DNA from: Rhodococcus sp. 4CII
Lineage (GTDB): Bacteria > Actinomycetota > Actinomycetes > Mycobacteriales > Mycobacteriaceae
Direction of reading: 5' to 3'
Assembly (NCBI RefSeq): GCF_014256275.1
Contig: NZ_JACCFE010000002.1
Span: 3,080,001-3,144,000 of the forward strand
Length of the DNA stretch: 64,000 nt
In this document: positions 30,413-39,514 of the stretch, one piece after another
Layout of the letters: each line of letters opens with the position of its first letter
Numbering within the stretch: position 1 is the first letter of the stretch
Made by a program: the position numbers and the translations under genes
The notes under the pieces: generated by a model
The model's database searches: none
Told to the model about the DNA's origin: nothing
The model's input: only the letters and a program-made list of their open reading frames with translations

Positions 30413-30590
30413 TCGACTTACTCCTGCACGATGCTATTTCAACTATTGGGACGAGAGTCCATTCCTTAGGAATTGAACACCTCATGTCTTTCGCTTGGCA
30501 AATTGGATAAGCTCTCCTCGGTGCGCCGGGAAGTCTGGTCGGCAGAGCATTTGCCGTACCCGGACGACAACTCGAAAGCGAGCGATCCTC

Positions 30591-31826
30591 GTGACCCAGC
30601 CCCTTCGCTCCGAACTCTCCCGCTACCTCCGCACCGAGACCGTCGGCGGGTCGATCCTGCTCGCCGCCGCGGCCGTCGCCCTCGTGTGGGCGAATTCCCC
30701 CGTCTCGGAGTCGTACTTCGCGCTCCGCGACTGGCAGATCGGGCCCGCGGCACTCCACCTGCACCTGACGGTCGGGACGTGGGCGCAGGACGGACTGCTC
30801 GCGATCTTCTTCTTCGTCGCCGGCCTGGAACTGAAGCGGGAACTGGTGGTGGGCGAACTCGCCGACCGCAAGCGAGCCCTGCTCCCGATCATCGCGGCCT
30901 GCGGCGGTGTGGTGGTGCCCGCGATCATCGCCGCGACGATCGGCGCAGGCACTCCCGGCATGGATCGGGGCTGGGCGATCCCCGTCGCCACCGACATCGC
31001 GTTCGCACTGGGAGTGCTCGCACTGACCGGTTCGCGCATCCCGGCGAGCGCCCGGGTGTTCCTGCTCAGCCTGGCCGTCGTCGACGACCTTCTCGCGATC
31101 GTGCTGATCGCGGTGCTGTTCACCACCTCGATCGCCCTGCTGTGGCTGCTCGGCGCCGCCCTCTGCCTGGCCGTCTACGCGTTCGCCCAGCACCGGCGCA
31201 TCACCACGCCGCTGCTCTACGTCCCCCTCGCACTGCTCACCTGGTACTGCATGCACGATGCCGGGATCCACGCGACGCTGGCCGGCGTCGCCCTCGGCCT
31301 CCTCACCCGCGTGCGACGCGACCCCGGGGAGAACGAGGCCCCCGGCGCACGGCTCGAGCACCGCATCCAGCCCCTGTCGGCCGGCGTCTGCGTCCCCCTG
31401 TTTGCCCTCTTCGCGTCCGGGGTGGCCCTGAACAGCGAACTCCTCGGGCAACTATTCACCAACCCCGTCTCCCAGGCCGTGATCGCAGGACTTCTCGTCG
31501 GCAAGACCGTCGGGATCTTCGGGATCTCGTGGCTCGCGATCCGCCTGGGCATCGCGAAGAAACCGCGGGCACTGGGGTTCCGCGACATGTTTGCCCTCTC
31601 AGTGCTCGGCGCGATCGGGTTCACCGTTAGCCTTCTCGTAGCGGATCTCGCGCTCGAGGGGATCGGTGACGGCAGCGCGGCCGAGATAGCTAAGGTCGCG
31701 GTGCTCGTGACATCGTTGACAGCGTCGCTGATCGGATCAGCGTTACTGTGGCGACGCGGTCGGGTCCATGCGGCCCGAAATGATGACTCGGAAGAGCAAG
31801 AGCTACCTGGAGGGGTCGACAAGTGA
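30591..31826 (+). CDS. nhaA: Na+/H+ antiporter NhaA
   Basis: 411 aa, about 12 membrane helices. It exports Na+ in exchange for protons and sets internal pH. Family signatures: FFFVAGLELKRELVVGEL, the paired Asp region LLSLAVVDDLLAIVLIAVLF, and PVATDIAFALGVLAL. GTG 30591 is preferred; the in-frame extension to 30495 is Arg/Ser-rich and not conserved. Its stop overlaps the next start (GTGA). Unlike the mycobacterial locus, where a protease gene sits near this place, the antiporter opens the operon here. Confidence 0.95.
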   Translation: MTQPLRSELSRYLRTETVGGSILLAAAAVALVWANSPVSESYFALRDWQIGPAALHLHLTVGTWAQDGLLAIFFFVAGLELKRELVVGELADRKRALLPIIAACGGVVVPAIIAATIGAGTPGMDRGWAIPVATDIAFALGVLALTGSRIPASARVFLLSLAVVDDLLAIVLIAVLFTTSIALLWLLGAALCLAVYAFAQHRRITTPLLYVPLALLTWYCMHDAGIHATLAGVALGLLTRVRRDPGENEAPGARLEHRIQPLSAGVCVPLFALFASGVALNSELLGQLFTNPVSQAVIAGLLVGKTVGIFGISWLAIRLGIAKKPRALGFRDMFALSVLGAIGFTVSLLVADLALEGIGDGSAAEIAKVAVLVTSLTASLIGSALLWRRGRVHAARNDDSEEQELPGGVDK

Positions 31827-32347
31827 GCATCACTCACGGCAAGGGAGACAGCCCGCGTTACACGGGAGACGGGGTGCCGAACACGGTGTCGTCGATCCCG
31901 CTGACGGACGTGGACGCCCAGACGCCCGGCGAGGCGAGCCTCGGCACTCTGGTCAAGCACGCGACCGCGCAGGTGTCCACCCTGGTTCGCGCCGAAGTCG
32001 AGCTCGCCAAGGCCGAGGTCACCGGCGAGGTCAAGAAGGGCCTGCAGGGCAGCCTGTTCTTCATCCTCGCGTTCACCGTGCTGCTGTTCAGCTCGTTCTT
32101 CTTCTTCTTCTTCCTCGCCGAACTCCTGGACGTGTGGATCGCCCGCTGGCTCGCGTTCCTGATCGTCTTCCTGATCATGGTCGTGGTGACGGCGATACTC
32201 GCCCTCCTCGGCTACCTGCGGGTGCGGAAGCTACGCGCCCCCGAGAAGACCATCGACTCCCTGAAGCAGGCCAAGACCGTGCTTCCGTCGTCGTACTCGG
32301 ATGCGGAAGCCCATCTCGCATCGTCCAGCGGACGTCACGCGCGGTAA
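31823..32347 (+). CDS. Holin-X-like membrane protein (DUF1469; Rv3669-like)
   Basis: 174 aa. A soluble N-terminus of about 80 residues with an amphipathic segment (TAQVSTLVRAEVELAKAEVTGEV) is followed by two long membrane helices, one of them unusually Phe-rich (SSFFFFFFLAELL), and a basic tail. This is the actinobacterial Holin-X/DUF1469 layout; lysis activity is not implied. GTG 31823 overlaps the nhaA stop. It stands 9 bases before ephE, so nhaA, this gene and ephE probably form one operon. Confidence 0.8.
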   Translation: MSITHGKGDSPRYTGDGVPNTVSSIPLTDVDAQTPGEASLGTLVKHATAQVSTLVRAEVELAKAEVTGEVKKGLQGSLFFILAFTVLLFSSFFFFFFLAELLDVWIARWLAFLIVFLIMVVVTAILALLGYLRVRKLRAPEKTIDSLKQAKTVLPSSYSDAEAHLASSSGRHAR

Positions 32348-32356
32348 TTCGCTCCG

Positions 32357-33295
32357 GTGGCACCACCAGATCCGTCTACCGTCCGTTTCGACGGCCCCTG
32401 GATTCATCGCGACATCCATGCCAACGGAATCCGATTCCACACCGTCGAGGTCGGCGCATCCGCACCGGATGCGCCGCTCGTCGTCCTGCTGCACGGTTTC
32501 GCGGATTTCTGGTGGTCATGGCGCCACCAGCTGACCGCGCTGTCGGACAAGGGGTACAGGGCCGTCGCCGTCGACCTCCGCGGCTATGGCGATTCCGACA
32601 AACCGCCGCGCGGCTACGACGGGTGGACACTGGCCGGTGACATCGCGGGCCTGATCCGGGCGATGGGCTACGGCGACGCGACCCTCGTCGGGCACGCCGA
32701 CGGCGGCCTCGTCTGCTGGGCCACCGCCGTGCTCCACTCCCGGCTCGTCCGGTCGATCGCCCTGGTGAGCTCGCCGCATCCTCTCGCGCTCAAGCAGGCC
32801 GTCCTCCACGACCGGTACCAGCGCAAGGCCCTGCTGCCCTCCTTCGTGTCCTGCCAGGTGCCGTGGCGACCGGAGCGGCGCCTCACCCGGGACGACGGGT
32901 CGGAGGTCGAGCGGTTGATCCGCGCGCGCTCGGGCCCGTCGTGGACGGCGAACCCCGAGTTCGACGTGGTGATGTCGCGGATGCGGTCCGCGATCCAGAT
33001 TCCCGGCACGGCGCACTGCACCCTGGAGTATCAGCGGTGGGCGTTCCGCAGCCAGTTCCGGCCGGACGGCAGCCGGTTCATGGCGTCGATGGATCAGACG
33101 CTGCGGATCCCAGTCCTGCACATCCACGGCGACCTCGACCCGTACGTGCTCGCGGAGACGGTGCGCCGCAGCCACCGCTTCGCGCCCACCCAGCAGATGC
33201 ACACCGTCACCGGTGTCGGCCACTACGCGCACTGGGAGGCCCCGGAACGCGTGAACGCCGCACTGCTCGACCTCGTCGCGCCGCGCACGGCCTGA
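32357..33295 (+). CDS. ephE: Alpha/beta hydrolase, EphE-like
   Basis: 312 aa, alpha/beta-hydrolase fold. The oxyanion region LLHGFADFWWSWRHQL and RGYGDSDKPPRGYDGWTL resemble epoxide hydrolases, and HGDLDPYV and VGHYAHWEAPE give the late acid and His. The nucleophile elbow reads VGHADGG: in true epoxide hydrolases (GHDWGG) the Asp is third, here the third residue is Ala and the Asp is fourth. Mycobacterial EphE (Rv3670) appears to share this. GTG start 32357. Confidence 0.85.
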   Translation: MAPPDPSTVRFDGPWIHRDIHANGIRFHTVEVGASAPDAPLVVLLHGFADFWWSWRHQLTALSDKGYRAVAVDLRGYGDSDKPPRGYDGWTLAGDIAGLIRAMGYGDATLVGHADGGLVCWATAVLHSRLVRSIALVSSPHPLALKQAVLHDRYQRKALLPSFVSCQVPWRPERRLTRDDGSEVERLIRARSGPSWTANPEFDVVMSRMRSAIQIPGTAHCTLEYQRWAFRSQFRPDGSRFMASMDQTLRIPVLHIHGDLDPYVLAETVRRSHRFAPTQQMHTVTGVGHYAHWEAPERVNAALLDLVAPRTA

Positions 33296-33298
33296 CGC

Positions 33299-34489
33299 TC
33301 AGAGAATGCACGCCCCCGTGTCGACGGCGGCGGACGCCCTGGACGCCGCCTGCAGCTGACGCGAGACCTCGGCGGCGGTGAGCACGAACCCGGTGTCGCT
33401 GTTGTCGACGGCCGCGCCGAACACCACCCCGAGCACCTGCCCGTCACTGTCCACGAGTGGTCCGCCGGAGTTGCCCTGCCGGATCGAACCGCGCACCGTG
33501 TACACCTCACGCTGGACGGTGCCGGCCCGGTAGATGTCAGGACCGCTCAGGTCCAGGATCTCCCGGATCCGCGCGGCGCTGGCCGTGTACGGTCCGCCGC
33601 CCGGGTATCCGAGCACCAGCGCGTTGTCGCCGGTCCGCGCCGGTTCGGGCGCGAAGTTCAGCACCGGGGCATCCAATCCGGGCACCTCGAGAATCGCGAC
33701 GTCGGCGGACGGATCGAACAACACGACCTCGGCGTCCATCGGCCCGTTCGCGGTGTCGACGACGATTCCCGCCGTTCCCGCGACCACGTGCGCGTTGGTC
33801 ATCACCCGGTCGGGCGCGACGACGAACCCGGAGCCCTCCAGAGCCCGCTGGCAACTCGGGGCCACACCCCGGATCCGCAGCACGCTCGACTGCAGCGAGG
33901 ACGCCACGGGGCTCTGCAGCACGCTGGCGTCCGGCGGGTCGACGGTCGTGATGGGAGTGCGCCCGAACGGCCCGATGACGTCGGGAAGCCCCGACGTGTC
34001 GAGCAGGGCCGTGAACTCGGTGGGCAGTTGCCGCATCCAGGCGGGTGCGATGTTGTCGACCGTCTCGAGAACGCTCGACCCACGCACCGCGGCAGCCAGC
34101 TGGGGTTGGGACGACGACGTCAGCGGGATCGCCAGCAGCCAGGCCGCGATGAACACCGCGACGGCCTGCACACAGGCCCCGATCACGCTGTCGACTGAAC
34201 GGGCGACCGGGCTGTGCATGCTTCCGCGGGCGGCGCGGCCCAGCACCATGCCCGCCACCTCGCCGATGATCACCAGGACGACGATCAGGGCGATGCCTAC
34301 CAGTACGCGACCGCGGCCCTCGTCCACGTGCACGAGCACGTGCGGGGCGATCAGGATGCCCGCCACCGCGCCGAGCACAACCCCGATGAACGCGAGCACC
34401 GATGCCACGGCACCCTGACGCCAACCGGAGGTCGCGGCGACGAACGCGATCAGCACGATCGCCAGGTCGATCCAGCGCGACCCGGTCAT
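33299..34489 (-). CDS. marP: Membrane serine protease MarP (acid-resistance protease)
   Basis: 396 aa. Four N-terminal membrane helices (CvpA-like, residues 5-125) are followed by a periplasmic chymotrypsin-like domain. The triad is His234 (TNAHVVAG), Asp263 (SADVAIL) and Ser341 (GNSGGPL). Cys213 and Cys394 are at the positions of the disulfide that stabilises the M. tuberculosis enzyme (Rv3671c), which is needed for survival at low pH and under oxidative stress. ATG 34489 overlaps the nudix stop (ATGA). It converges with ephE with 3 bases between stops. Confidence 0.95.
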   Translation of the reverse strand: MTGSRWIDLAIVLIAFVAATSGWRQGAVASVLAFIGVVLGAVAGILIAPHVLVHVDEGRGRVLVGIALIVVLVIIGEVAGMVLGRAARGSMHSPVARSVDSVIGACVQAVAVFIAAWLLAIPLTSSSQPQLAAAVRGSSVLETVDNIAPAWMRQLPTEFTALLDTSGLPDVIGPFGRTPITTVDPPDASVLQSPVASSLQSSVLRIRGVAPSCQRALEGSGFVVAPDRVMTNAHVVAGTAGIVVDTANGPMDAEVVLFDPSADVAILEVPGLDAPVLNFAPEPARTGDNALVLGYPGGGPYTASAARIREILDLSGPDIYRAGTVQREVYTVRGSIRQGNSGGPLVDSDGQVLGVVFGAAVDNSDTGFVLTAAEVSRQLQAASRASAAVDTGACIL

Positions 34490-35247
34490 CGCTCGACCGC
34501 CGGTCGGCCGGGACCGTGCGTCAGGTGGTCGTCGTCGAGATCGTTGTCGAGTTCCGCGAGGACGGTGTCGAGGTCGCGGATGTCGCGGCGGTCCCACTCC
34601 TGTTCCCAACCGGAGATCGCGAACAGGGCGGCCAGGATTCCGGCCGTGAACCCCCACACGAGCATGCCGTCGGCGGCGAACGCCGGACCCTGGTATCCGG
34701 CGGGATGCCGCACCTGGAATCGGTTCCGGGGATCGATCAGGGTGTGCACGGGAACCCGGGCGACGCGCTCCGCCTCCGCCGGGTCGACCACGCCGACCTC
34801 GCTCGGCTTCTCCCAGTACGCGAGGACCGGGGTGACGTCGAATCCGGACGGGGGGATGAAGATCTCCTCGAGCACGGCGAGGGGACGGACCCCGGACGGG
34901 TCGAGACCGGTTTCCTCCTGGGCCTCTCGCAGCGCCGTGGCGATCGGGCCCTCGTCGCCGGGGTCGCTGGCACCACCGGGGAACGCCACCTGGCCACTGT
35001 GCTGACGCATCGTGGACGCCCGCTGGGTCAGCAGGACGTCGGCGCCGGCGGGCAGGCCGCCCGACATCAGGGGGTCGGCCTCCGCGGGCCCGCCGAACAG
35101 CACCAGCACAGCCGCCTCACGGGTGGCCGTGCCCGTGGGCGCGCGCCGGTCGAGGACAGGGTTGATCCGGTGCGGGTCGGCCGGAGTCCGCTGCACGACC
35201 CGGCGCAGCCAGGACGGGACGACGACGCCGTCCATCGAGAACGTCAT
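34486..35247 (-). CDS. NUDIX hydrolase, CoA pyrophosphatase-like
   Basis: 253 aa. The Nudix box is complete: GGASDPGDEGPIATALREAQEETGL near residues 95-118, with LLTQRASTMRQHSGQVAFPGG before it, the CoA-pyrophosphatase (NudL) signature. It should split CoA or its oxidised forms to 4'-phosphopantetheine and ADP. ATG 35247 overlaps the thioredoxin-like stop (ATGA). Corresponds to Rv3672c. Confidence 0.88.
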   Translation of the reverse strand: MTFSMDGVVVPSWLRRVVQRTPADPHRINPVLDRRAPTGTATREAAVLVLFGGPAEADPLMSGGLPAGADVLLTQRASTMRQHSGQVAFPGGASDPGDEGPIATALREAQEETGLDPSGVRPLAVLEEIFIPPSGFDVTPVLAYWEKPSEVGVVDPAEAERVARVPVHTLIDPRNRFQVRHPAGYQGPAFAADGMLVWGFTAGILAALFAISGWEQEWDRRDIRDLDTVLAELDNDLDDDHLTHGPGRPAVER

Positions 35248-35906
35248 GCCGCGACCCCCAAGTTCTGTTCGACGGCAGCCGCGATGTCGTCGACGCTGTG
35301 GAACGGCTGCGGCAGGACCTTCGCCACCGTGCCGTCGGGCCGGATCAGCACCGAGACGGGCAGCACCGGCGGGGCTCCGACCACCCCGCGGACTCGTCCG
35401 TCGCCGTCCTGCACACCGGGCAGGGTGACGGAGTAGTCGATCAGTCTGGAGAGCGCGCTGGACTCGTTGGGATCGGTGTGCACCGTAAGCACGGTAACCG
35501 CGTCCCCGGCACGATCGGAAAACTGCTGCATATAGGGCAGCTCCTCGGCGCAGGGGCCGCACCAGTACGCCCAGAGATTCAGCAGCGCCGGCCGGCCTCC
35601 GAGCGCGGCCGCCAGATCGACCGGGGTGCCGTCGCCGACGCATTCGAGCGCGATGCCGGAGAGGACCGCGCCGGCCGACGGCTCCCCGGTGGACGCCGGA
35701 GCGGGACACGGTGCCAGATCCGCTTGCGCCCGCAGCGCCGCGAGCGCGTCCGGGTCGGTGTTCACCGATGTGGGGGTACTGCTCCCCGAACCGAACCGGT
35801 CCTCGTACGACGGCGCCCCGGCATCGTCACCTCGGGGCCAGATTGCGACCACCAGCGCCACCACGACAACGAGAGCGGCCAGACTCCACCGCGCTGCACT
35901 AGACAC
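35244..35906 (-). CDS. Membrane-anchored thioredoxin-like protein
   Basis: 220 aa. N-terminal anchor helix (RWSLAALVVVVALVVAIWP), a linker, then a thioredoxin fold with active site WAYWCGPCAEE near residue 125 and a cis-Pro region (PVSVLIRPDG). It works outside the membrane, probably in thiol reduction or cytochrome maturation-like chemistry (TlpA/ResA type). Two extra cysteines (PCPAPAS; ALEC) precede the domain. Corresponds to Rv3673c, in the same operon as marP. Confidence 0.88.
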   Translation of the reverse strand: MSSAARWSLAALVVVVALVVAIWPRGDDAGAPSYEDRFGSGSSTPTSVNTDPDALAALRAQADLAPCPAPASTGEPSAGAVLSGIALECVGDGTPVDLAAALGGRPALLNLWAYWCGPCAEELPYMQQFSDRAGDAVTVLTVHTDPNESSALSRLIDYSVTLPGVQDGDGRVRGVVGAPPVLPVSVLIRPDGTVAKVLPQPFHSVDDIAAAVEQNLGVAA

Positions 35907-35918
35907 TCGTCTCTACCC

Positions 35919-36764
35919 TCACCTGCCGGCCAGACGCAGCAGATGCTCCGTCTCCGGTCCTCGAACCAGTTCTGCCGCGACGTCGGGGTCGACGGGGCCC
36001 AACCCGTACGACGGACAATCCTTCGCGAGCACACACACCCCACATGCAGGCTTGCGGGCGTGGCAGACGCGTCTGCCGTGGAAGATCACCCGGTGCGACA
36101 GGAGCGTCCACTCCTTGCGCTCGATGAGGGCGCCGATCGCGTGCTCCACCTTGACCGGGTCTTCCTCCTCCGTCCACTTCCAGCGCCGGACGAGCCTCCC
36201 GAAGTGGGTGTCGACCGTGATGCCGGGCACGTCGAACGCGTTTCCGAGGATCACGTTGGCCGTCTTCCGGCCGATCCCCGGCAGCGTCACGAGGTCCTTC
36301 AGATTGCCCGGGACCTCGCCGTCGAAGCGCTCCAGCAGTGCCTGCCCGAGCCCGATCAGCGAGTTCGTCTTGTTGCGGTAGAAGCCGGTGGACCGGATGT
36401 ACTCCTCGAGTTCGGTCCGTTCGGCCTCCGCGTACGCCTTGGCATCGGGGTAGCGGGCGAACAGCGCCGGCGTCACCATGTTCACCCGCACGTCCGTGCA
36501 CTGCGCGGAGAGGATCGTCGCGACGGCGAGGTCGAGGGGTGTGGTGAAGTCGAGTTCGCAGTAGACATGAGGGAAGGCCTCCGCGAGCCGACGGTTCATT
36601 CTGCGGGCACGCCGGACGAGACCGAGCCGGGTTTCTTCCTGCTTCGCCGCCCGCGAACGGGTGCGTCCACGCACTTCGGAGCCGTCGCTGGGGGTCGCAT
36701 GCACGCGATCAACTCTACGGATACCCGACCGATCCGAATCGCCGCTGTGTCGCTTCTGAGACAT
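35919..36764 (-). CDS. nth: Endonuclease III
   Basis: 281 aa. DNA glycosylase/AP lyase that removes oxidised pyrimidines. Helix-hairpin-helix with catalytic Lys: LPGIGRKTANVILGNAFDVPG, and catalytic Asp in ITVDTHFGRL. The 4Fe-4S ligands are C-X6-C-X2-C-X5-C (CHARKPACGVCVLAKDC). The family body begins at ETRLGLVRRARRMNR; the 45 residues before it are basic and poorly conserved, so a GTG at 36704 is an alternative start. Lies 12 bases before the thioredoxin gene. Confidence 0.94.
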   Translation of the reverse strand: MSQKRHSGDSDRSGIRRVDRVHATPSDGSEVRGRTRSRAAKQEETRLGLVRRARRMNRRLAEAFPHVYCELDFTTPLDLAVATILSAQCTDVRVNMVTPALFARYPDAKAYAEAERTELEEYIRSTGFYRNKTNSLIGLGQALLERFDGEVPGNLKDLVTLPGIGRKTANVILGNAFDVPGITVDTHFGRLVRRWKWTEEEDPVKVEHAIGALIERKEWTLLSHRVIFHGRRVCHARKPACGVCVLAKDCPSYGLGPVDPDVAAELVRGPETEHLLRLAGR

Positions 36765-36785
36765 TTGCAGTGTTTACTTCCCGGT

Positions 36786-37058
36786 ATGCAAGGTCTCGCT
36801 GTGGTCCTCTTCCCAGTGCTGCTGATGCTGTTTGCGCTGGCCATGGAGCGGGTGGAGTTCAGACTCCGCCGGCTCACGGTTCGTCAGCAAGAGGTGGAGG
36901 AGTTCCTCGACCAGGCAAGTCACGACGAAGTGGCCACCCTGGCCCACGAAGGATTCCCCCACGCATTGGCACGCTTCCATCGTCGTCGCAAGGGTCGTGC
37001 AGACTTCGAAACCGACGACGCCGCGATCACCGAAGTGGGCTCGCGGCGCGCCAGCTGA
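36786..37058 (+). CDS. Small membrane protein (Rv3675-like)
   Basis: 90 aa. One N-terminal membrane helix (MQGLAVVLFPVLLMLFALAME), then a basic/acidic cytoplasmic domain with QQEVEEFLDQASHDEVATLA. Function unknown. The ATG at 36786 is chosen as the first codon before the helix. It is divergent from nth by 21 bases and lies before crp, the same place as Rv3675. It is hidden in a longer open frame running from 35298. Confidence 0.75.
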   Translation: MQGLAVVLFPVLLMLFALAMERVEFRLRRLTVRQQEVEEFLDQASHDEVATLAHEGFPHALARFHRRRKGRADFETDDAAITEVGSRRAS

Positions 37059-37277
37059 CCCCCGCGAAGTACCCGCAACGACACACCGCAGGACGCATTC
37101 CCCGGTTAACTTTTGCGACTTCCGTGGTATCGGTCACTCAGACCGAGCCGTCTCAACGTAGACTTCAGAGCCGTACCTGTTGCACAGCGACACGCCGCGG
37201 ATAACCGGGGCATCGTCGACATGCAGCAAATCGCGCACAATATGCATACAGACGAACAATATTCCCAAGGAGCGCAC

Positions 37278-37952
37278 GTGGACGACGTCCTGGCAAGAGC
37301 CGGCATCTTCCAAGGAGTCGAGCCCTCAGCGGTAGCGGCGCTGACCAAGCAGCTGCAGCCTGTCGACTTCCCCCGCGGACATGTCATCTTCAACGAAGGT
37401 GAGCCCGGTGACCGCCTGTACATCATCGTGTCCGGCAAGGTGAAGATCGGTCGCCGCTCGCCGGACGGCCGGGAGAACCTGCTGACGATCATGGGCCCGT
37501 CCGACATGTTCGGCGAGCTGTCCATCTTCGACCCCGGACCGCGTACGTCCACCGCCACGACGGTCACCGAGGTCCGCGCGGTCAGCATGGACCGCGAAGC
37601 GCTCAAGGCGTGGATCGACCACCGCCCCGAGATCGCCGAACAGCTCCTGCGGGTGCTCGCGCGCCGTCTGCGTCGCACCAACAACAACCTGGCCGACCTG
37701 ATCTTCACGGACGTTCCCGGCCGTGTCGCCAAGGCGCTGCTGCAGCTCGCGCAGCGGTTCGGCACGCAGGAGGCGGGTTCGCTGCGGGTCACGCACGACC
37801 TCACGCAGGAAGAGATCGCCCAGCTCGTCGGTGCGTCCCGCGAGACCGTCAACAAGGCGCTCGCCGATTTCGCTCACCGAGGATGGCTGCGCCTCGAAGG
37901 CAAGAGCGTGCTGATCTCCGACTCCGAGCGCCTGGCACGCCGCGCGCGGTAG
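37278..37952 (+). CDS. crp: cAMP receptor protein, CRP
   Basis: 224 aa, almost identical along its length to M. tuberculosis Rv3676. The cNMP-binding domain contains FNEGEPGDRLYIIVSGKVKIG and the phosphate-binding FGELSIFDPGPRTSTATT; the C-terminal HTH is TQEEIAQLVGASRETVNKALADFAHRGW. It binds TGTGA-N6-TCACA. The start is GTG 37278 (VDDVLARAGIFQGVEPS) with AAGGAG; upstream ATG codons are rejected by comparison. Likely targets in this window are acs and the Ms1-like RNA promoter. Confidence 0.97.
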   Translation: MDDVLARAGIFQGVEPSAVAALTKQLQPVDFPRGHVIFNEGEPGDRLYIIVSGKVKIGRRSPDGRENLLTIMGPSDMFGELSIFDPGPRTSTATTVTEVRAVSMDREALKAWIDHRPEIAEQLLRVLARRLRRTNNNLADLIFTDVPGRVAKALLQLAQRFGTQEAGSLRVTHDLTQEEIAQLVGASRETVNKALADFAHRGWLRLEGKSVLISDSERLARRAR

Positions 37953-37970
37953 TTCTCGCACCTGACGAAT

Positions 37971-38004
37971 TCGGCCACCCCCTCCGCAGGGAGGGGGTGG
38001 CCGA
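37971..38004. terminator. Bidirectional terminator between crp and metallo-hydrolase
   Basis: 15-bp perfect stem: TCGGCCACCCCCTC (37971-37984) with its complement at 37991-38004, one more C-G pair inside and a 4-base loop. It sits between convergent genes. Confidence 0.8.
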
Positions 38005-38017
38005 CGTCGTTCGGTGG

Positions 38018-38809
38018 CTAGGCGCGACTGCGCAGGTAGGCGAGTTGCACGGTGACGGATTTCTCGGCGACCGGCCACAACTTCGGGTCGACGTCCGAGT
38101 AGACGTGCTCGACCACCTCCCGGACGGTCGGGGTGCCGCCGAGCGCGTCGAGCGCGGCCCGCACCTGGTCGAGCCGCTCCTCCCGATGATCGAGATACTG
38201 CTGCGCGATCGCGTTCAGGTCGGGAAGCTCGGGTCCGTGACCGGGCATGACCTGGCGGCCGGAGCCGAGGTCCAGCAGGCGGCGCAGCGACGACAGGTAG
38301 TCGCCGAGGTCGCCGTCCGTGTCGTCGAGCACCGTGGTGCCGCGGCCGAGGATCGTGTCGCCGGTGAGGACGGTGCCCTCGCCCTCCACGGCGAAGGACA
38401 CCGAGTCCTTCGTGTGCCCGGGTGTGGCGATCACCGTGAGGGTGAGTCCAGCGACGTCGATGGTCTCGCCGTCGACGAGGACGGCGCCCCCGCCGCGGAG
38501 GAACTCGGGATCCACCGAACGCACGGGCGCGCCGGTGAGTTCGAAGAACCTCTGCACTCCGCCGGTGTGATCGAAGTGACGGTGCGTGATCAGCGTCAAC
38601 GCGACCGGACCGAGTGCCGCGACGCGGGAGAGGTGCTCCTCGTCGGCGTCACCCGGGTCGACCACCACACACTCGTCCCGGCCCGGCGCACGCAGAATCC
38701 ACGTATTGGTTCCGTCGAGTGTCATCATGCCGGGATTGTTCTCGAGCATCACCGAGACGGTCGGGGTGACCGCCCGCACCTGGGCGTACGCCGGATGGGC
38801 AAGCGTCAT
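38018..38809 (-). CDS. Metallo-beta-lactamase-fold hydrolase
   Basis: 263 aa. Zinc ligands: THRHFDHTGG (HxHxDH), GHTKDSVSF, VLTGDTILG and MPGHGPEL. It resembles LACTB2-type hydrolases and mycobacterial Rv3677c. Thioester or RNA cleavage is possible; nothing points to beta-lactams. Lies 4 bases after ridA on the same strand, so co-translated. Confidence 0.87.
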   Translation of the reverse strand: MTLAHPAYAQVRAVTPTVSVMLENNPGMMTLDGTNTWILRAPGRDECVVVDPGDADEEHLSRVAALGPVALTLITHRHFDHTGGVQRFFELTGAPVRSVDPEFLRGGGAVLVDGETIDVAGLTLTVIATPGHTKDSVSFAVEGEGTVLTGDTILGRGTTVLDDTDGDLGDYLSSLRRLLDLGSGRQVMPGHGPELPDLNAIAQQYLDHREERLDQVRAALDALGGTPTVREVVEHVYSDVDPKLWPVAEKSVTVQLAYLRSRA

Positions 38810-38813
38810 GGCG

Positions 38814-39290
38814 TTACGACTCCGGCCGCACTTCGGCGATCAGCTCCACCTCGACGGGGGCGCCGAGGGGCAACTCCGCGACCCCGACGGCCGAGCGCGC
38901 GTGGGCGCCGGCGTCCCCGAACACCTCACCGAGAAATTCGGATGCACCGTTCACGACGCCGGGCTGCCCGGTGAATCCCTCGGCGGAGGCGACGAATCCG
39001 ACGACCTTGACGATCCGCACCACCGAGTCGATGCCCACGAGGGCGTCGACCGCTGCCAGCGCGTTGAGTGCGCACGCCCGGGCCGCCGCCTTCGCGTCCT
39101 CGTCCGACACGTCTGCGCCGAGTTTGCCGGCGATCGTCAGGGTGCCCTCGACGATCGGCAACTGCCCGGACGTGTACACGTAGTTGCCGGTGCGCACGGC
39201 GGGCACGTACGCGGCCACCGGCGGGACGACGGACGGCAGCGTGATGCCGAGCTCGGCCAGGCGAGCGGACCAGTTCTGTGTCTCTGCCAC
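38814..39290 (-). CDS. RidA/YjgF family protein (enamine/imine deaminase-like)
   Basis: 158 aa. RidA-type trimer subunit: VRTGNYVYTSGQLPIVEGTL and the C-terminal ARSAVGVAELPLGAPVEVELIAEV. Members hydrolyse reactive 2-aminoacrylate-type intermediates. It belongs to a longer RidA subgroup with CALNALAAVDALVG in the middle. GTG start 39290, 5 bases after the DUF4177 stop. Corresponds to Rv3678c. Confidence 0.87.
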   Translation of the reverse strand: MAETQNWSARLAELGITLPSVVPPVAAYVPAVRTGNYVYTSGQLPIVEGTLTIAGKLGADVSDEDAKAAARACALNALAAVDALVGIDSVVRIVKVVGFVASAEGFTGQPGVVNGASEFLGEVFGDAGAHARSAVGVAELPLGAPVEVELIAEVRPES

Positions 39291-39295
39291 GGCCT

Positions 39296-39460
39296 TCAGC
39301 CCTTCGGACGCTTCAGGTACGCGACATGCTGCTCACCGGTGGGTCCGGGGAGAACCGTCACCAGTTCCCAGCCGTCGGTGCCCCACTGATCGAGGATCTG
39401 CTTGGTCGCATGTGTGAGCAGCGGAACGGTGGCGTACTCCCAGGAAGTCAATTCACTCAT
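39296..39460 (-). CDS. 54-aa DUF4177-type protein
   Basis: Short gene: begins MSELTSWEYATVPLLTHAT, continues through ILDQWGTDGWELVTVLPG and ends LKRPKG. The Trp-Glu-Tyr start and DGWELV core are typical of DUF4177. It has GGCATGAGT context, and the next gene starts 5 bases after its stop, so it opens the ridA/hydrolase operon. Function unknown; the equivalent place in mycobacteria also holds a small gene. Confidence 0.78.
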   Translation of the reverse strand: MSELTSWEYATVPLLTHATKQILDQWGTDGWELVTVLPGPTGEQHVAYLKRPKG

Positions 39461-39514
39461 GCCGGTGAGCCTATCCCCCGCACATCCCGCCTCCCAGACT
39501 TATAGGCTCGACCC

